A stretch of DNA of 64,000 bases from Paludibacteraceae bacterium (GCA_024401555.1 JAKSKV010000004.1:1-64000); one strand, 5' to 3'. Positions 32,101-39,377 are shown, counted from the first letter of the stretch. Numbers and translations: made by a program. Notes: generated by a model not told the origin, from the letters alone.

Positions 32101-35100
32101 GTAAGTGATGGTGTGTCGGATAATGGACCTGATCAAAGATTCAGGTTTGAGTATTCAGGAGGAAAGACAGACCGAAGGAATAGAGAATTTTTAGGGTTTG
32201 GAAAAGTTAAGACTATCAATCTGGATGACGATGGGAACGACTATAGGAAGTGTATTCAACTGTATGATATCACTAACTATTTCACAGCGGGAGCTCCCAA
32301 AGAAACATTGATTTGCGGTGCGGATGAGTCTGTAAAGTTTATGAAATCCACCTCAGATTATAAACTTTATAAAGTTACGTCAGGAAAATCACTGTCTGAC
32401 CCGATAATAGAAGAGAATTCTAGTTATATATATTTGCCTACGTATAAGAAGATTGTTGCTTATGAGAATTTGGGTAAGGATAGCTTGGAACTTTCTGAGG
32501 AGTTGTATGAATATGATGAGACATATGCTCACTTAAGTAGTTACAAATTCAAGAATCTTACTGATAACTCTGGTTATTTAACAGTGACAAAATACATCGA
32601 TAAAGTTGATGATGATAACCACATTATTGGATTGCCTGTCAGTGTAAGCACAGTCGGATTGGATGGTGTTACTTATAGACATTCCGAAGCGACCTATGGT
32701 GATAAGTTTACTCCGTATGCGATTACTTCACTAAAGAAAACGCTTAACTCTGCAGGCGACGTGGCTGAGTATAAAATGATGTATGACAAAGTAGGAAATG
32801 TGATAACTCAGATACTTCCTGCAAATGACAGGCGTGAGTCGATGTCATATAAATATACGTACGATAGAAAGTATAATATGTATGTAGAGCGGGTGGAGGA
32901 TGCTTTTGGCTACCGTTCGGAGATGGAAGATTATGACTATAGGTTTGGTGTCCCTTTGACGGTGCGTGATATGAATGGTTATTCGTTTAAAACTGAATTG
33001 GATAATGTTGGTCGAGTTGTTAAGGTACTTGCTCCGAAAGAGCAGGAGGCTGGATCGGACTATACCGTCAAGTACGTTTACGAAATACATCCAAGCAGTG
33101 GCCACCCATATGTTGTTGCTGACCACTTCGATTTACAACATCCGGATGATCCAATTAGTGTAGTGACGATATCCGATGGAGTCGGAAGAATCCTGCAGAT
33201 GAAGATGGACGCCGAGATAACGGCTGTTAATGGAAATGTCTCTTCAGCGCCGGAAGTTAAAACTATTTCAAGTGGTTTGTTGAAATATGATGCTTTGGGA
33301 CGGGTTGTGGAGAGTTACCATCCAGTTGTTTCCGATAAGGGTTCGGTCTCTTTTGAGAACAGTGCAAAAGAATTAAAGGTAACATCTACGTATGATATAT
33401 TGGGTAGGCCTGTATTATCTAACATGTACGGAGAGAATGGTTCTTACGACCAAACTCAATTTGAATATTCTATAGAAGAAGGAAAGTTGGCATCTACTGT
33501 CAAATTTCCCAATGATTCCAAACAAAGACAGTTTATAGACGGTGCGGGAAGAGTGGTGAGAACTTCTCAGTATTACACACCTATGGGTACGGGTGCGACC
33601 GAGTCAGGATGGGTTGATGTTAATTATCATTATGATCCAATTAATCAGTTATCTTCCTATGATGATGCGGGAAACAACCATGTAGCGTATGAATATGACA
33701 TGGCAGGTCGTCCATTATCAGTCTCCCATCCATCTGTTGGTTCTATTTCTTTGGCGTATGATAATGCTGGCAATCTTATAAAACGAAGAACTCAGAAACT
33801 TACGGATGAGGGAAATGCAATTGAGTATGGGTATGAATATAACCGCTTGGTTAGTATATCATACAAGGATCATCCTGAGAATAATGTCTTTATCACATAT
33901 GGAGGTGTCAATGCCCATCATAACCGTATTGGTAAGGTTGCTCTCGTACAGGATGGAACGGGAGCCCAAGAGTTCTATTATGGCCGTCTAGGTGAACTGA
34001 CTAAAGTTCGTAGAACTATCGTCATTCCTAATAACGCAGTTGCAACATACACGACGGAATGGCAGTATGATACATGGAATAGGTTGATGCATATGGTATA
34101 TCCTGACGGAGAGTTGGTTAAATACAACTATGATCATGGAGGAAAACTGGTCTCTGTAGTAGGCGAGAAGGAAAATAAGTATACATATGTTCAGAACATA
34201 GGATATGATAAGTATGGACAAAGAGTTTATATGAAATATGGTAATGGTACGGAGACCTTCTATGGTTATGAGGATGTTCGTAGACGTATGAATAGTCTCC
34301 AGGTGTTTTCTCCTAGTAGCGGAGGTTTAATAATGAACAATCTGTATAAATACGACGCTCTTGATAACATTACTCAGATAAAAAATGAGGTCACTCCTCA
34401 GCTTGATGTGCTTGGAGGAAGGATGTCCACGGATTATACATATGACTGCTGGTCCCGTCTGATTTCTTCGCATGGCGAGTATACGGGGGCTCAGGGAGAG
34501 AATGGCGTAAAAAGCGCTTCTTATGATTTGTATATGTCATACGACAAATTGTATAACATTACAAACAAGTCATTAGATATGCATCAAACCAATATTCAGT
34601 TTGATGGCACATTACATGCCGGTCATGTTTTGAACTATTCTTATGATGAGTCTAATCCGTTTAAACTCATGTCTGTTTCCTCTAATGAGTATAGGACTGA
34701 AGACTTGGAGAAGAAGGATGAAAATACCGTAAGAACGAATGTTGCATATGATTTTGATTCAAATGGTAATTTGATAGAGGCCCGATCTGACAAAGTAACT
34801 GTTGGCAACACTGAAAGTGGTTATACAGAAGATAGTCGTGACGCTATTAGCAAGATCAACTACTTGTGGGATGATGAAAACCGACTTATAGCAATTAATG
34901 AAGGTGGTTTTGTTTCACGTTATTGGTATGACGCTAACGGAGAGCGTATTATCAAAATGTCTGGTGGAAAAGATGCGGTCTTCCTGAATGGCGCCATTTC
35001 CTCTGAGTCCTTGTCAGATATAGGCGTTAGGTTCACTGCCTATGTTTCCCCTTATATGGTTGCCTCTGAAAAAGGAAACTATACAAAGCATATTTATGTG

Positions 35101-36384
35101 GGACGGGAGCGTATTGTAAGTAAACTTGGAGATGTGCAGTCGTTTGGGGCTGATCCTCGTCGCGTTGCGAAAGCTGGAGATGATGTAGAGGAGCTGAAGG
35201 CTCCGGTTAACTTTGCGTCAATATATTCAAACCAGACTCAACAAATTCCGATGACTTATGATGTGTTCGAGCTGCCTTATAATGGTAAATCGAATGACGA
35301 TTATACTAATGGATCCTGTTGTGGTGGAGAAGAAGAGTCTTCTTCAGATAATATGGATGAGGGTGATAAGGTAAATGCTGAAAAAGAAATCTATTTTTAT
35401 CACTCTGACCATTTAGGTAGTTCCTCATATATTACTGATATTGATGGCGATGTAACTCAACACATTGAATACATTCCATATGGAGAGGTTTTTGTTGATG
35501 AACACAAGGGAGCGTGGAGTACCCCATATCTTTTCAACGCAAAGGAATTAGATGAAGAGACTGGGTTGTATTACTATGGAGCAAGGTATTTGAATCCTAA
35601 GGATACAAGATGGTTAAGTGTAGACCCTATGTTTGAGACATATCCGGGTATGAGTCCTTATAATTATTGTATGAACAATCCAATAAAATACATAGATCCA
35701 ACGGGCATGTTAACAGAAGATCAGGCAAACGAACGAATGCAGGAGCTGTTGACAAACGCGGACCCAAATAGTTATTTCTCAGTTGAAAAAGATGATAAAG
35801 GTGAGTATTATGTGGATTGTGGTGCTCATAATGGTTCTTCAAGAAAAGATTATGAATTGCCAACTTCGAGGTTGAACTCAAGTCCAGTTGAGAAAAATTA
35901 TACGCAAGAAGGAGGAGTATGGGTGTCTGGATTAATGACTTCGTCAGAAGAAAGGCAATCGCGATATGTTGATGGCAATATTGATAATTTTAATACGGCA
36001 TTCGTTCCTGGTACAGAACTTGGTTTGTTATTAGAATGGTTGTCTAAAGTATTGCCTAAGGGTCATTCAAGTAGTGATGGAAAATCCAAATTCGTTCCAA
36101 AAGAAGATTATGTCCGAACAGAAATCTCCTATGACTATAGGTTCACTACTATGGGAACAGACTCACGTGTTAGTGATTATAAGAAAGACGATATTACAAA
36201 GGTGGATAAGATCATGTGTGTACGGGAAATCACGTACGACGGTAAAACAGGGAAAGTAAAGTCCTGCAGATTATTATCTGAGGATGTAGTTCAGTCTGTT
36301 GATAACATTAAACCAGGTAAAAACTCTACTGGTAGGAATGCGGAGGATGTGTTCTACGAGGAATTGAATTCTAGAAATCCATAG
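26116..36384 (+). CDS. 3422-residue SpvB/FG-GAP/RHS protein with unrecognised C-terminal tip
   Basis: A giant exported protein built like the B component of Tc toxins. The start at 26116 gives a signal peptide (MKRIVITVLSAAFMVGAVIYA); an in-frame ATG at 26065 overlaps the previous gene. An SpvB-like domain starts at about residue 465 (SANVSYSIEMPPARNG, GDGWDLRVP). FG-GAP-like calcium loops DxNxDGxxD or DxDGDGxPD occur near residues 868, 951, 1653, 1765, 1842 and 1928. YD repeats run from about 2250 to 2960. The RHS core is intact (YHSDHLGSSSYITDIDGD, GLYYYGARYLNPKDTRWLS, then DPTGM ending at residue 3198). The 224-residue tip beyond it is Lys/Asp-rich, has two or three Cys, and matches no toxin I recognise. 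The next downstream gene is 520 nt away, so no immunity gene is obvious. Confidence 0.85.
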   Translation: MKRIVITVLSAAFMVGAVIYAKTNGVALFETAEGQQQKKGKVSSNVMAQSQIEALPLSADSSEKVAVSQAVQPVISKDGAMTYSSIQKEAVVGLYEGRHSDNPADNIFEVVIDKNLKNTDIVMLSYKLTGLADFAGVSMSVNDQKSMGGYLVSNAKDTVAHNEQLNPAWLRKGMNRFLFSVPAPSYGYRISDLQVRIIPSDSEQPLVVTGSTISYDNKAYVRGYVTDPSIKVVRVNGRSVDLSDGVFESVVALPSDRAVTVATLSNGKDVVKNVFVKSGVGADYVYEKSKDGFELVAHMDTDSDGSIVAPTASLTVKSGDMKKSMDLSVSSLIDKDMPSLDYGMYNVTDSFSGYRFLPHGELFEGEGATVAMGYDRTKIPNGYTEDDIKTYYFDLNTKHWVALKRDSIDKEKRMILSKTNHFTDMINGIIVVPESPETNGFAPTIMSDLKPANPVEKVQLIQAPTANSQGSANVSYSIEMPPARNGMAPNLTIQYSSDGGSGWLGDGWDLRVPTISVETRWGVPTYNPLYETETYLYDGQMMIENGVGLSHRNAGMPRQSGAVLFFPRREGTFSKIERIGDDPTNYVWQVTDAKGVKYTFGRLVKYMVDTEEVDESGVPVKKEKSHVEGSISGLSLNYSLGSLSTDSVVSEWRVTRVEDVHGDYVEYKYKNVSENILGNDLKASALYLDSICVGNVGEKPHTVVTFKNRASGKLKTRSSGNYGYLTSSNALLEDISIYFEGKYLRGYHFHYKKGDFYADLLDKITQFDADGNEFNSHSLVYKSMSGMPLYSDRIQEYKSEKSINGNLFEKLMEKFDSYDPKMSMLNANGTDFAYSAGGGLYLGWGPLAAGASYSYIYDKVYGKETLIDIDGDGIPDKVTCDGGKVKYQKGLVGTKDFGRVIPIPTLGSFFEHKASGNEWGNQDVIGVGNLSTGVNYTSMVEKNRTRIYFMDFNADGLVDVAYRGTVYFNRIGPDGVPSFYPYSYDTPNVMSRAKLPSSLVLTTGEYTKEQEDESPLLDAVRVWKAPFNGTIDIQSVVKVAPSQTSPEDNRKNYDGVHCAIQIGGEVVLREKNIGPSETRFLNATSKNVKKGDYVYFRTNSIKQGIGDLVSWDPVITYQSISLDGVTYTGTDIASNFVDENGLSLFRYRASEDYVWSFFNCLPVESGSALEIKGLPVKNVVTDADVKFVIKYRYYNGDATIQDQVPLVTFEYPREAVTSAGGVPVVSYINQNACEIGGDGIVRVTLPDDDNSYTLVFSIESDARIPFETDLSNESNGIWWRPVVSGYENLTILPSRPLYNHINSYAVPSTLVVKDRLLEVKSENPGKDVTADNSIYVKVSGETSDMSLFLYASDGRSIRLTNGSMLSSDEIESISGQKIRLVAYKNKNYTEQVNVKVSFERNYFIKENNTIINNLLSVSDDYAVTVYDSHSTSDLQLGLLFRGWGQFAYMGKDSDEGGLYERIDDGKWSSVVLSADEIQNQMGNMSTLGVEGAEGDDGGDSSFEMKFPDFQAMTFKLENGVSGYYAPSVVDESKNAIGVFVTRESQSSSRYVNPIIEELEVGTEAVDEYLGPWDAMYIQRRNRINVFSAGVTIPKGMPKVKDFLTGDFAENLEKYKEYIKKVKENDGVDDWSGGSDGSGKSWSWVYSHTVTNALDLNGDGYPDALHSGDFDDYKNSINVYYTTPNGSIRDYLIPSAFFSDSYNKTRGNGIVKSERSEHVLTLPVGGFSRSENNASESAGQNKEIAYTVTSAESQAVSNSKAEHDWYDVNGDGLPDMLFKEEVAFNLGYCFTPRVPFQKNSVLAAYSYGDTKAKAVSVPIKGKACVGAGYNVAKSGTGMTSYLLDVNADGLPDLIYANSGKMYAKINIGNGFGESVLIADKASSEESVSTSFAAHINGGVEIETPWGFTITPFLNGSTSWATTRTTSSFMDFDGDGYPDQLTSNDEESMSVVSSNIGATNKLQSVINPLGGSFDIDYTHTEASYDHPYGKWVMSSLTVSDGVSDNGPDQRFRFEYSGGKTDRRNREFLGFGKVKTINLDDDGNDYRKCIQLYDITNYFTAGAPKETLICGADESVKFMKSTSDYKLYKVTSGKSLSDPIIEENSSYIYLPTYKKIVAYENLGKDSLELSEELYEYDETYAHLSSYKFKNLTDNSGYLTVTKYIDKVDDDNHIIGLPVSVSTVGLDGVTYRHSEATYGDKFTPYAITSLKKTLNSAGDVAEYKMMYDKVGNVITQILPANDRRESMSYKYTYDRKYNMYVERVEDAFGYRSEMEDYDYRFGVPLTVRDMNGYSFKTELDNVGRVVKVLAPKEQEAGSDYTVKYVYEIHPSSGHPYVVADHFDLQHPDDPISVVTISDGVGRILQMKMDAEITAVNGNVSSAPEVKTISSGLLKYDALGRVVESYHPVVSDKGSVSFENSAKELKVTSTYDILGRPVLSNMYGENGSYDQTQFEYSIEEGKLASTVKFPNDSKQRQFIDGAGRVVRTSQYYTPMGTGATESGWVDVNYHYDPINQLSSYDDAGNNHVAYEYDMAGRPLSVSHPSVGSISLAYDNAGNLIKRRTQKLTDEGNAIEYGYEYNRLVSISYKDHPENNVFITYGGVNAHHNRIGKVALVQDGTGAQEFYYGRLGELTKVRRTIVIPNNAVATYTTEWQYDTWNRLMHMVYPDGELVKYNYDHGGKLVSVVGEKENKYTYVQNIGYDKYGQRVYMKYGNGTETFYGYEDVRRRMNSLQVFSPSSGGLIMNNLYKYDALDNITQIKNEVTPQLDVLGGRMSTDYTYDCWSRLISSHGEYTGAQGENGVKSASYDLYMSYDKLYNITNKSLDMHQTNIQFDGTLHAGHVLNYSYDESNPFKLMSVSSNEYRTEDLEKKDENTVRTNVAYDFDSNGNLIEARSDKVTVGNTESGYTEDSRDAISKINYLWDDENRLIAINEGGFVSRYWYDANGERIIKMSGGKDAVFLNGAISSESLSDIGVRFTAYVSPYMVASEKGNYTKHIYVGRERIVSKLGDVQSFGADPRRVAKAGDDVEELKAPVNFASIYSNQTQQIPMTYDVFELPYNGKSNDDYTNGSCCGGEEESSSDNMDEGDKVNAEKEIYFYHSDHLGSSSYITDIDGDVTQHIEYIPYGEVFVDEHKGAWSTPYLFNAKELDEETGLYYYGARYLNPKDTRWLSVDPMFETYPGMSPYNYCMNNPIKYIDPTGMLTEDQANERMQELLTNADPNSYFSVEKDDKGEYYVDCGAHNGSSRKDYELPTSRLNSSPVEKNYTQEGGVWVSGLMTSSEERQSRYVDGNIDNFNTAFVPGTELGLLLEWLSKVLPKGHSSSDGKSKFVPKEDYVRTEISYDYRFTTMGTDSRVSDYKKDDITKVDKIMCVREITYDGKTGKVKSCRLLSEDVVQSVDNIKPGKNSTGRNAEDVFYEELNSRNP

Positions 36385-36506
36385 GAATGAGTTTTTATAT
36401 GACAAAATTCATTGATTGTTTTCCTCGCTGGTAATTTTTGGAAATTTGCGTACACGCATAAAAGCAACATATTTCTAGACTTATTTTACGGGGAAATCTT
36501 ATGTTC

Positions 36507-36542
36507 GCCGCCTGAGTCAATCGCTCGGGCGGCTATTTTTTT
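36507..36542 (+). terminator. Intrinsic terminator closing the giant-protein locus
   Basis: GCCGCCTGAG (36507-36516) pairs with CTCGGGCGGC (36524-36533), a GC-rich 10-bp stem with one G-T wobble and a 7-nt loop, then a run of seven T. The 93-codon open frame that spans it is therefore unlikely to be a gene. No other terminator was seen in the 25.7-kb locus upstream. Confidence 0.85.
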
Positions 36543-36691
36543 GAGCGTGGTTCGGTCATCGGTTGGCGTAGATTCCTTCCTTTCCTTCCTCTATAGCAAG
36601 AGTACACTTTTTCTAATTTTTATAATATGTAGAACTACACTTTTTTATATCATTTTGGAGGTATGGACACGGGGACGAAACTGCATTGATT

Positions 36692-36771
36692 GATAGTGAG
36701 ATAGTAGAATAGTAAAATAATATAATAGTAGAATAGTAAAATAGTGGAATAGTAGAATAATGGAATAGTGA
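36692..36771 (+). repeat. Octanucleotide tandem repeat, ten copies
   Basis: Ten consecutive 8-nt units follow the pattern RATARTRR (most common forms AATAGTAG and AATAGTAA) with no phase slip over 80 nt. Substitutions fall mainly in the last two positions of the unit. It lies 137 nt upstream of the sigma-factor start in the 365-nt gap after the terminator; the rest of that gap (36543-36691, 36772-36881) shows no gene. Slipped-strand expansion could change spacing in this promoter region, which is an inference. Confidence 0.9.
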
Positions 36772-36881
36772 TGCGGAACTGGTTGATGGCATATATTGGA
36801 CAAATACTTATTCCGGATGTGGATTCCTGTCTTTTGTTGTTCATTTTTTGTGTGTAATCACAATCAAAAAGATATAATAAT

Positions 36882-36889
36882 TATATTTG
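36882..36889 (+). promoter_or_regulatory. Consensus -7 box upstream of the sigma-factor gene
   Basis: TATATTTG matches the Bacteroidota housekeeping -7 consensus TAnnTTTG exactly and is followed by C, as is usual. It ends 18 nt before the ATG at 36908. No good -33 TTTG was found at 18-20 nt spacing. Confidence 0.55.
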
Positions 36890-36907
36890 CGGAAAACGAA
36901 TTGTGAT

Positions 36908-37483
36908 ATGATGACACCGGAAGAGATAATGCGAGACACGGAGGATGGGCAGGTTTATACCGCCATCTTTGACACATTCCGTGTCCAGATGGAGCGTGTG
37001 CTGGGCAACTATTCGATAGAGTCCGCCGAGGAACGCTACGACTATCTGATGGATTTTTACCTTCATCTCCGCGACGACAAGAATGGCCCGTACCATGCCT
37101 ATCTGACGATCCGCGCCGAACATAAGGAGGCCTCCAGGGCCCAATGGCTCAGGACCACGTTCCGTAACTACATGAACCGTAGGTTTGTGGAGAAGCTTCC
37201 TTCTCTCGACGGGAACGAGGAATTGGTGGAAGAGGAGGATTCTTTCGCCGTGCGGGATGTCCGTATGGCTGTGGATGTGCTGGATCGTGTGAACAAGACC
37301 TTTCCAGCGCCGGAGCGTGTGGTCTTCTTCTATGATTTGTGGGCCGTCAGCTACGACGAGAAATTTCCTACGGAGAAGGTTACGGAGATGCTCTGTTGCA
37401 CGGAGGGGAATCTCAGGGTGATGAAGCATCGGGTGAGGAACAAGGTAAAAAGAGTAGTTAAAAGTTTGGAGGAACGGTTATGA
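36908..37483 (+). CDS. ECF-like RNA polymerase sigma factor
   Basis: A 191-residue protein with a two-part sigma layout and no membrane segment. The first half resembles sigma region 2 (YDYLMDFYLHLR, then WLRTTFRNYMNRRF). After an acidic linker, the second half resembles region 4 (PERVVFFYDLWAVSYDEKF, then a helix-turn-helix ending EGNLRVMKHRVRNKVKRVV). The ATG at 36908 is preferred over an in-frame TTG at 36887 that overlaps the -7 box. The stop overlaps the next start (ATGA), so the two genes are translationally coupled. Two identical ECF-type promoter boxes lie downstream, which are its most likely targets. The fit to classical ECF families is loose, so similarity searching could move it to another sigma-70-like group. 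Confidence 0.7.
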   Translation: MMTPEEIMRDTEDGQVYTAIFDTFRVQMERVLGNYSIESAEERYDYLMDFYLHLRDDKNGPYHAYLTIRAEHKEASRAQWLRTTFRNYMNRRFVEKLPSLDGNEELVEEEDSFAVRDVRMAVDVLDRVNKTFPAPERVVFFYDLWAVSYDEKFPTEKVTEMLCCTEGNLRVMKHRVRNKVKRVVKSLEERL

Positions 37484-37815
37484 ATCTGTGGTTAATGATG
37501 GAGAAGTTCGTCTATTTCGATGTAACTCCGGAAGAGAAGAAAATAATATATGAAAACGTGCAGAACGATTACGCCGTTCTGCTTGATTTGATTTACATCA
37601 TGAGAAAGAGGGCCGAGGAGGAGACAATGGGAGATTGCGCGAAACTGGCTCAAATGATGGAGAATGAGCCTGACAAGGATACTTTCGAAGTTGGATACAT
37701 AAAGCGGGATCCGAATGGAAGTTACGGAAAGTTGCGCGGCTTCTTCGACGACGAAACGAAACTGTCTGAGTTCGTGGACAACTTCAATAAGTACCTTAAC
37801 AAGAAGTCCGAATAG
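37480..37815 (+). CDS. Small cytoplasmic partner of the sigma factor, unknown function
   Basis: A 111-residue, mostly helical, charged protein that starts inside the stop of the sigma gene (ATGA overlap). No membrane segment is visible, so it is not a classical membrane anti-sigma factor. The segment DVTPEEKKIIYENVQNDYAV is amphipathic, and the C terminus GFFDDETKLSEFVDNFNKYL looks helical. The coupling suggests that it binds or modulates the sigma factor, but no family is recognised. A terminator follows 31 nt after the stop. Confidence 0.7.
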   Translation: MNLWLMMEKFVYFDVTPEEKKIIYENVQNDYAVLLDLIYIMRKRAEEETMGDCAKLAQMMENEPDKDTFEVGYIKRDPNGSYGKLRGFFDDETKLSEFVDNFNKYLNKKSE

Positions 37816-37845
37816 TAAAAAGATATATCAAAAAACTGGAGTAGG

Positions 37846-37878
37846 TCCCCATTCGCGAAAGGCGGGTGGGGATTTTTT
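37846..37878 (+). terminator. Intrinsic terminator after the sigma-partner pair
   Basis: TCCCCATTCGC (37846-37856) pairs with GCGGGTGGGGA (37862-37872), with two G-T wobbles, a GAAAG loop and six T. It separates the sigma operon from the next gene, which has its own ECF-type promoter box 10 nt further on. Confidence 0.85.
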
Positions 37879-37887
37879 ATCTTATTC

Positions 37888-37913
37888 TGTAACAAAACCG
37901 TTTCTGTTGTCTC
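37888..37913 (+). promoter_or_regulatory. ECF-type promoter box, copy 1
   Basis: TGTAAC (37888-37893), 15 nt, GTCTC (37909-37913). The AAC and GTC cores are typical of ECF sigma -35 and -10 elements. The spacer begins AAAA and ends TTTCTGTT, almost as in the second copy at 38580. It lies 41 nt before the ATG at 37954. Confidence 0.7.
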
Positions 37914-37953
37914 TATAGAATGAAACTAATTAAAGGAAACCACAGAGAATAGG

Positions 37954-38547
37954 ATGGAAGAAGTGAAGGAAACGGATTTTGATTATACGGAATGGAACGA
38001 GTCGTCGTTCAGTGATCCGACGGAATTGATGCGCAAGTTCAGGGAATTGAGGGTCGTCGGAAGGAAAATCGCGGGATTCAGGATTATAGGAATTGACTTC
38101 ATCGGTCGGACGACATCTCGCCATGCGGAGATAGACGAGCCATTTGTCATCATATTTGAAGACGGCGACGAGTTGGATGTCGATTACAGTTGCGAGGTCG
38201 TGAAGGTGGGTCTGAACGCCTTGCCCGAAGGAATGACGTCGTACCAAGGCGATAGTGTATGGTATGACGCCAACGTCAAATTCTCGAACTGTCTGGGGGA
38301 AACGATCGAATCCATTCATATAGAAACTGCCGATTATGCATGCGATTGGAGCGGAGAGATTATAGAATGTGACAGTCAGGCCCTGTTCATTCGTTCGTTT
38401 TCCTTCTGTCTCTCGTCGGGCGTCGAATTGGAGTTTTATCCCTTCTTTGATTTTGGAGAGGTGCGGGTTGTCGATTCCAAAGTCCGTGATGGTTTGTGTA
38501 TGAGAATGACGGGAAGTGAGGCTGAAAGGTATTGTCATCCGACTTAA
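37954..38547 (+). CDS. Hypothetical cytoplasmic protein behind an ECF-type promoter
   Basis: A 197-residue acidic protein of unknown family. The N-terminal half looks alpha-beta: helix FSDPTELMRKFRELRVVG, then the strand-rich RKIAGFRIIGIDFIGRT and EPFVIIFEDGDELDVDYSC. The C-terminal half repeats strand-rich stretches (SFSFCLSSGVELEFYPFFDF). The shape suggests a small-molecule or protein-binding domain rather than an enzyme. No signal peptide or membrane segment is seen. Its promoter box and position suggest that it answers to the neighbouring sigma factor. It ends 32 nt before the second box. Confidence 0.65.
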   Translation: MEEVKETDFDYTEWNESSFSDPTELMRKFRELRVVGRKIAGFRIIGIDFIGRTTSRHAEIDEPFVIIFEDGDELDVDYSCEVVKVGLNALPEGMTSYQGDSVWYDANVKFSNCLGETIESIHIETADYACDWSGEIIECDSQALFIRSFSFCLSSGVELEFYPFFDFGEVRVVDSKVRDGLCMRMTGSEAERYCHPT

Positions 38548-38579
38548 AAAAAGTTTTGAAAAATTTTTTTCGGAATTTT

Positions 38580-38605
38580 TGTAACAAAATGAATTTCTGT
38601 GTCTC
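38580..38605 (+). promoter_or_regulatory. ECF-type promoter box, copy 2
   Basis: TGTAAC (38580-38585), 15 nt, GTCTC (38601-38605), with the same spacing as the copy at 37888 and shared flanks (AAAA after TGTAAC, TTTCTGT before GTCTC, TAT and GAAAC after). The ATG at 38635 lies 29 nt downstream. Confidence 0.7.
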
Positions 38606-38634
38606 TATGGAGTAGAAACGTAAAAATAACGAGT

Positions 38635-39246
38635 ATGAAATCTAGATTGGTAATTTATTTCAGCGCCTTATGCAGCTGCTGCATGGCGAAGGATGTGATC
38701 GTGACTAAGGACGCCCAACAGATAGAGGCGAAGGTCACGGAAGTTTCGGAGACGGAGGTGAAGTACAAGAAAGCGAGCAATCCCAACGGACCGACCTTCG
38801 TGATGTCCACCGACAAGATCGCCACGGTCGTCTATGAGAACGGGGAGATACAAACCTTCCAACCAGCCGCGGGTCCGGCGCAGGAGGCTCAGCCGCAGAG
38901 TGCCGCGCCCTCAGGTGACGGCGATGGGAAGGCTTCCCAGGTGAAGAAGGCGTCGTCCCACCCTAAGATCCTCTACTCCAGAATCACATTGCCCGACGGA
39001 AGAAGGAGGAAGCGTTACCACAGCGAGGACAACTCCCTTATCATGAGAGGCTCTGAATTTAGTTCCTACTTGGCGGCTCATTGCCCTGAGGCGCACAGGC
39101 AACTGAGGAAATCCAACGGAACCGCGGTGGCTTCCATCTTCCTGGATTTCTTCTTCCTGCCGGCGGGTTTGGCATTGGCCATCGTGTCATCGGTTCAGTC
39201 CGAAAAGGTGCTGCCGATTTACAACGAGAAATGCGCCGAGGAGTAG
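38635..39246 (+). CDS. Exported or membrane protein of a Bacteroidota-specific family
   Basis: A 203-residue protein. The start at 38635 gives a short hydrophobic N terminus with Cys residues (RLVIYFSALCSCCMA), a signal peptide or lipoprotein-like leader. A small beta domain follows (DVIVTKDAQQIEAKVTEV, then VKYKKASNPNGPTFVMSTDK, then VYENGEIQTF), a pattern seen in many uncharacterised Bacteroidota exported proteins. A Pro/Ala/Gln-rich linker leads to a second region and one transmembrane helix near residues 160-185 (ASIFLDFFFLPAGLALAIVSS). It is the second gene with the ECF box and may be the envelope end of that response. Upstream starts at 38599 overlap the promoter box and are rejected. 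Confidence 0.65.
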   Translation: MKSRLVIYFSALCSCCMAKDVIVTKDAQQIEAKVTEVSETEVKYKKASNPNGPTFVMSTDKIATVVYENGEIQTFQPAAGPAQEAQPQSAAPSGDGDGKASQVKKASSHPKILYSRITLPDGRRRKRYHSEDNSLIMRGSEFSSYLAAHCPEAHRQLRKSNGTAVASIFLDFFFLPAGLALAIVSSVQSEKVLPIYNEKCAEE

Positions 39247-39340
39247 GGTAGAAGATATCTGTGCCCAGATGTTGTAGTCAAGCTTCCTGCCAATAAATCA
39301 ATCTTACGGTACGGCTTGGCGAAACGGAGGGTTGTAGGTG

Positions 39341-39377
39341 TGGGTAGTCTCAGGGAAATTAGTGCCCTGAATGCCCA
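39341..39377 (+). ncRNA. Hairpin motif copy A
   Basis: An inner stem CAGGG/CCCTG with an AAATTAGTG loop is surrounded by an outer stem TGGGTA (39341-39346) and TGCCCA (39372-39377). The 28 nt at 39345-39372 recur exactly at 40434-40461, but there the outer stem has a different sequence that still pairs. That is the signature of a conserved RNA or DNA fold rather than a plain duplication. Confidence 0.55.

Noticed and set aside
36412-36693. 93-codon plus-strand open frame after the giant RHS gene
   Set aside because: It runs straight through a strong terminator hairpin and ends in the repeat; the hydrophobic content looks like chance AT-rich sequence.
36692-36771. CRISPR-like array
   Set aside because: Repeat units are 8 nt and contiguous, with no spacers and no cas genes.
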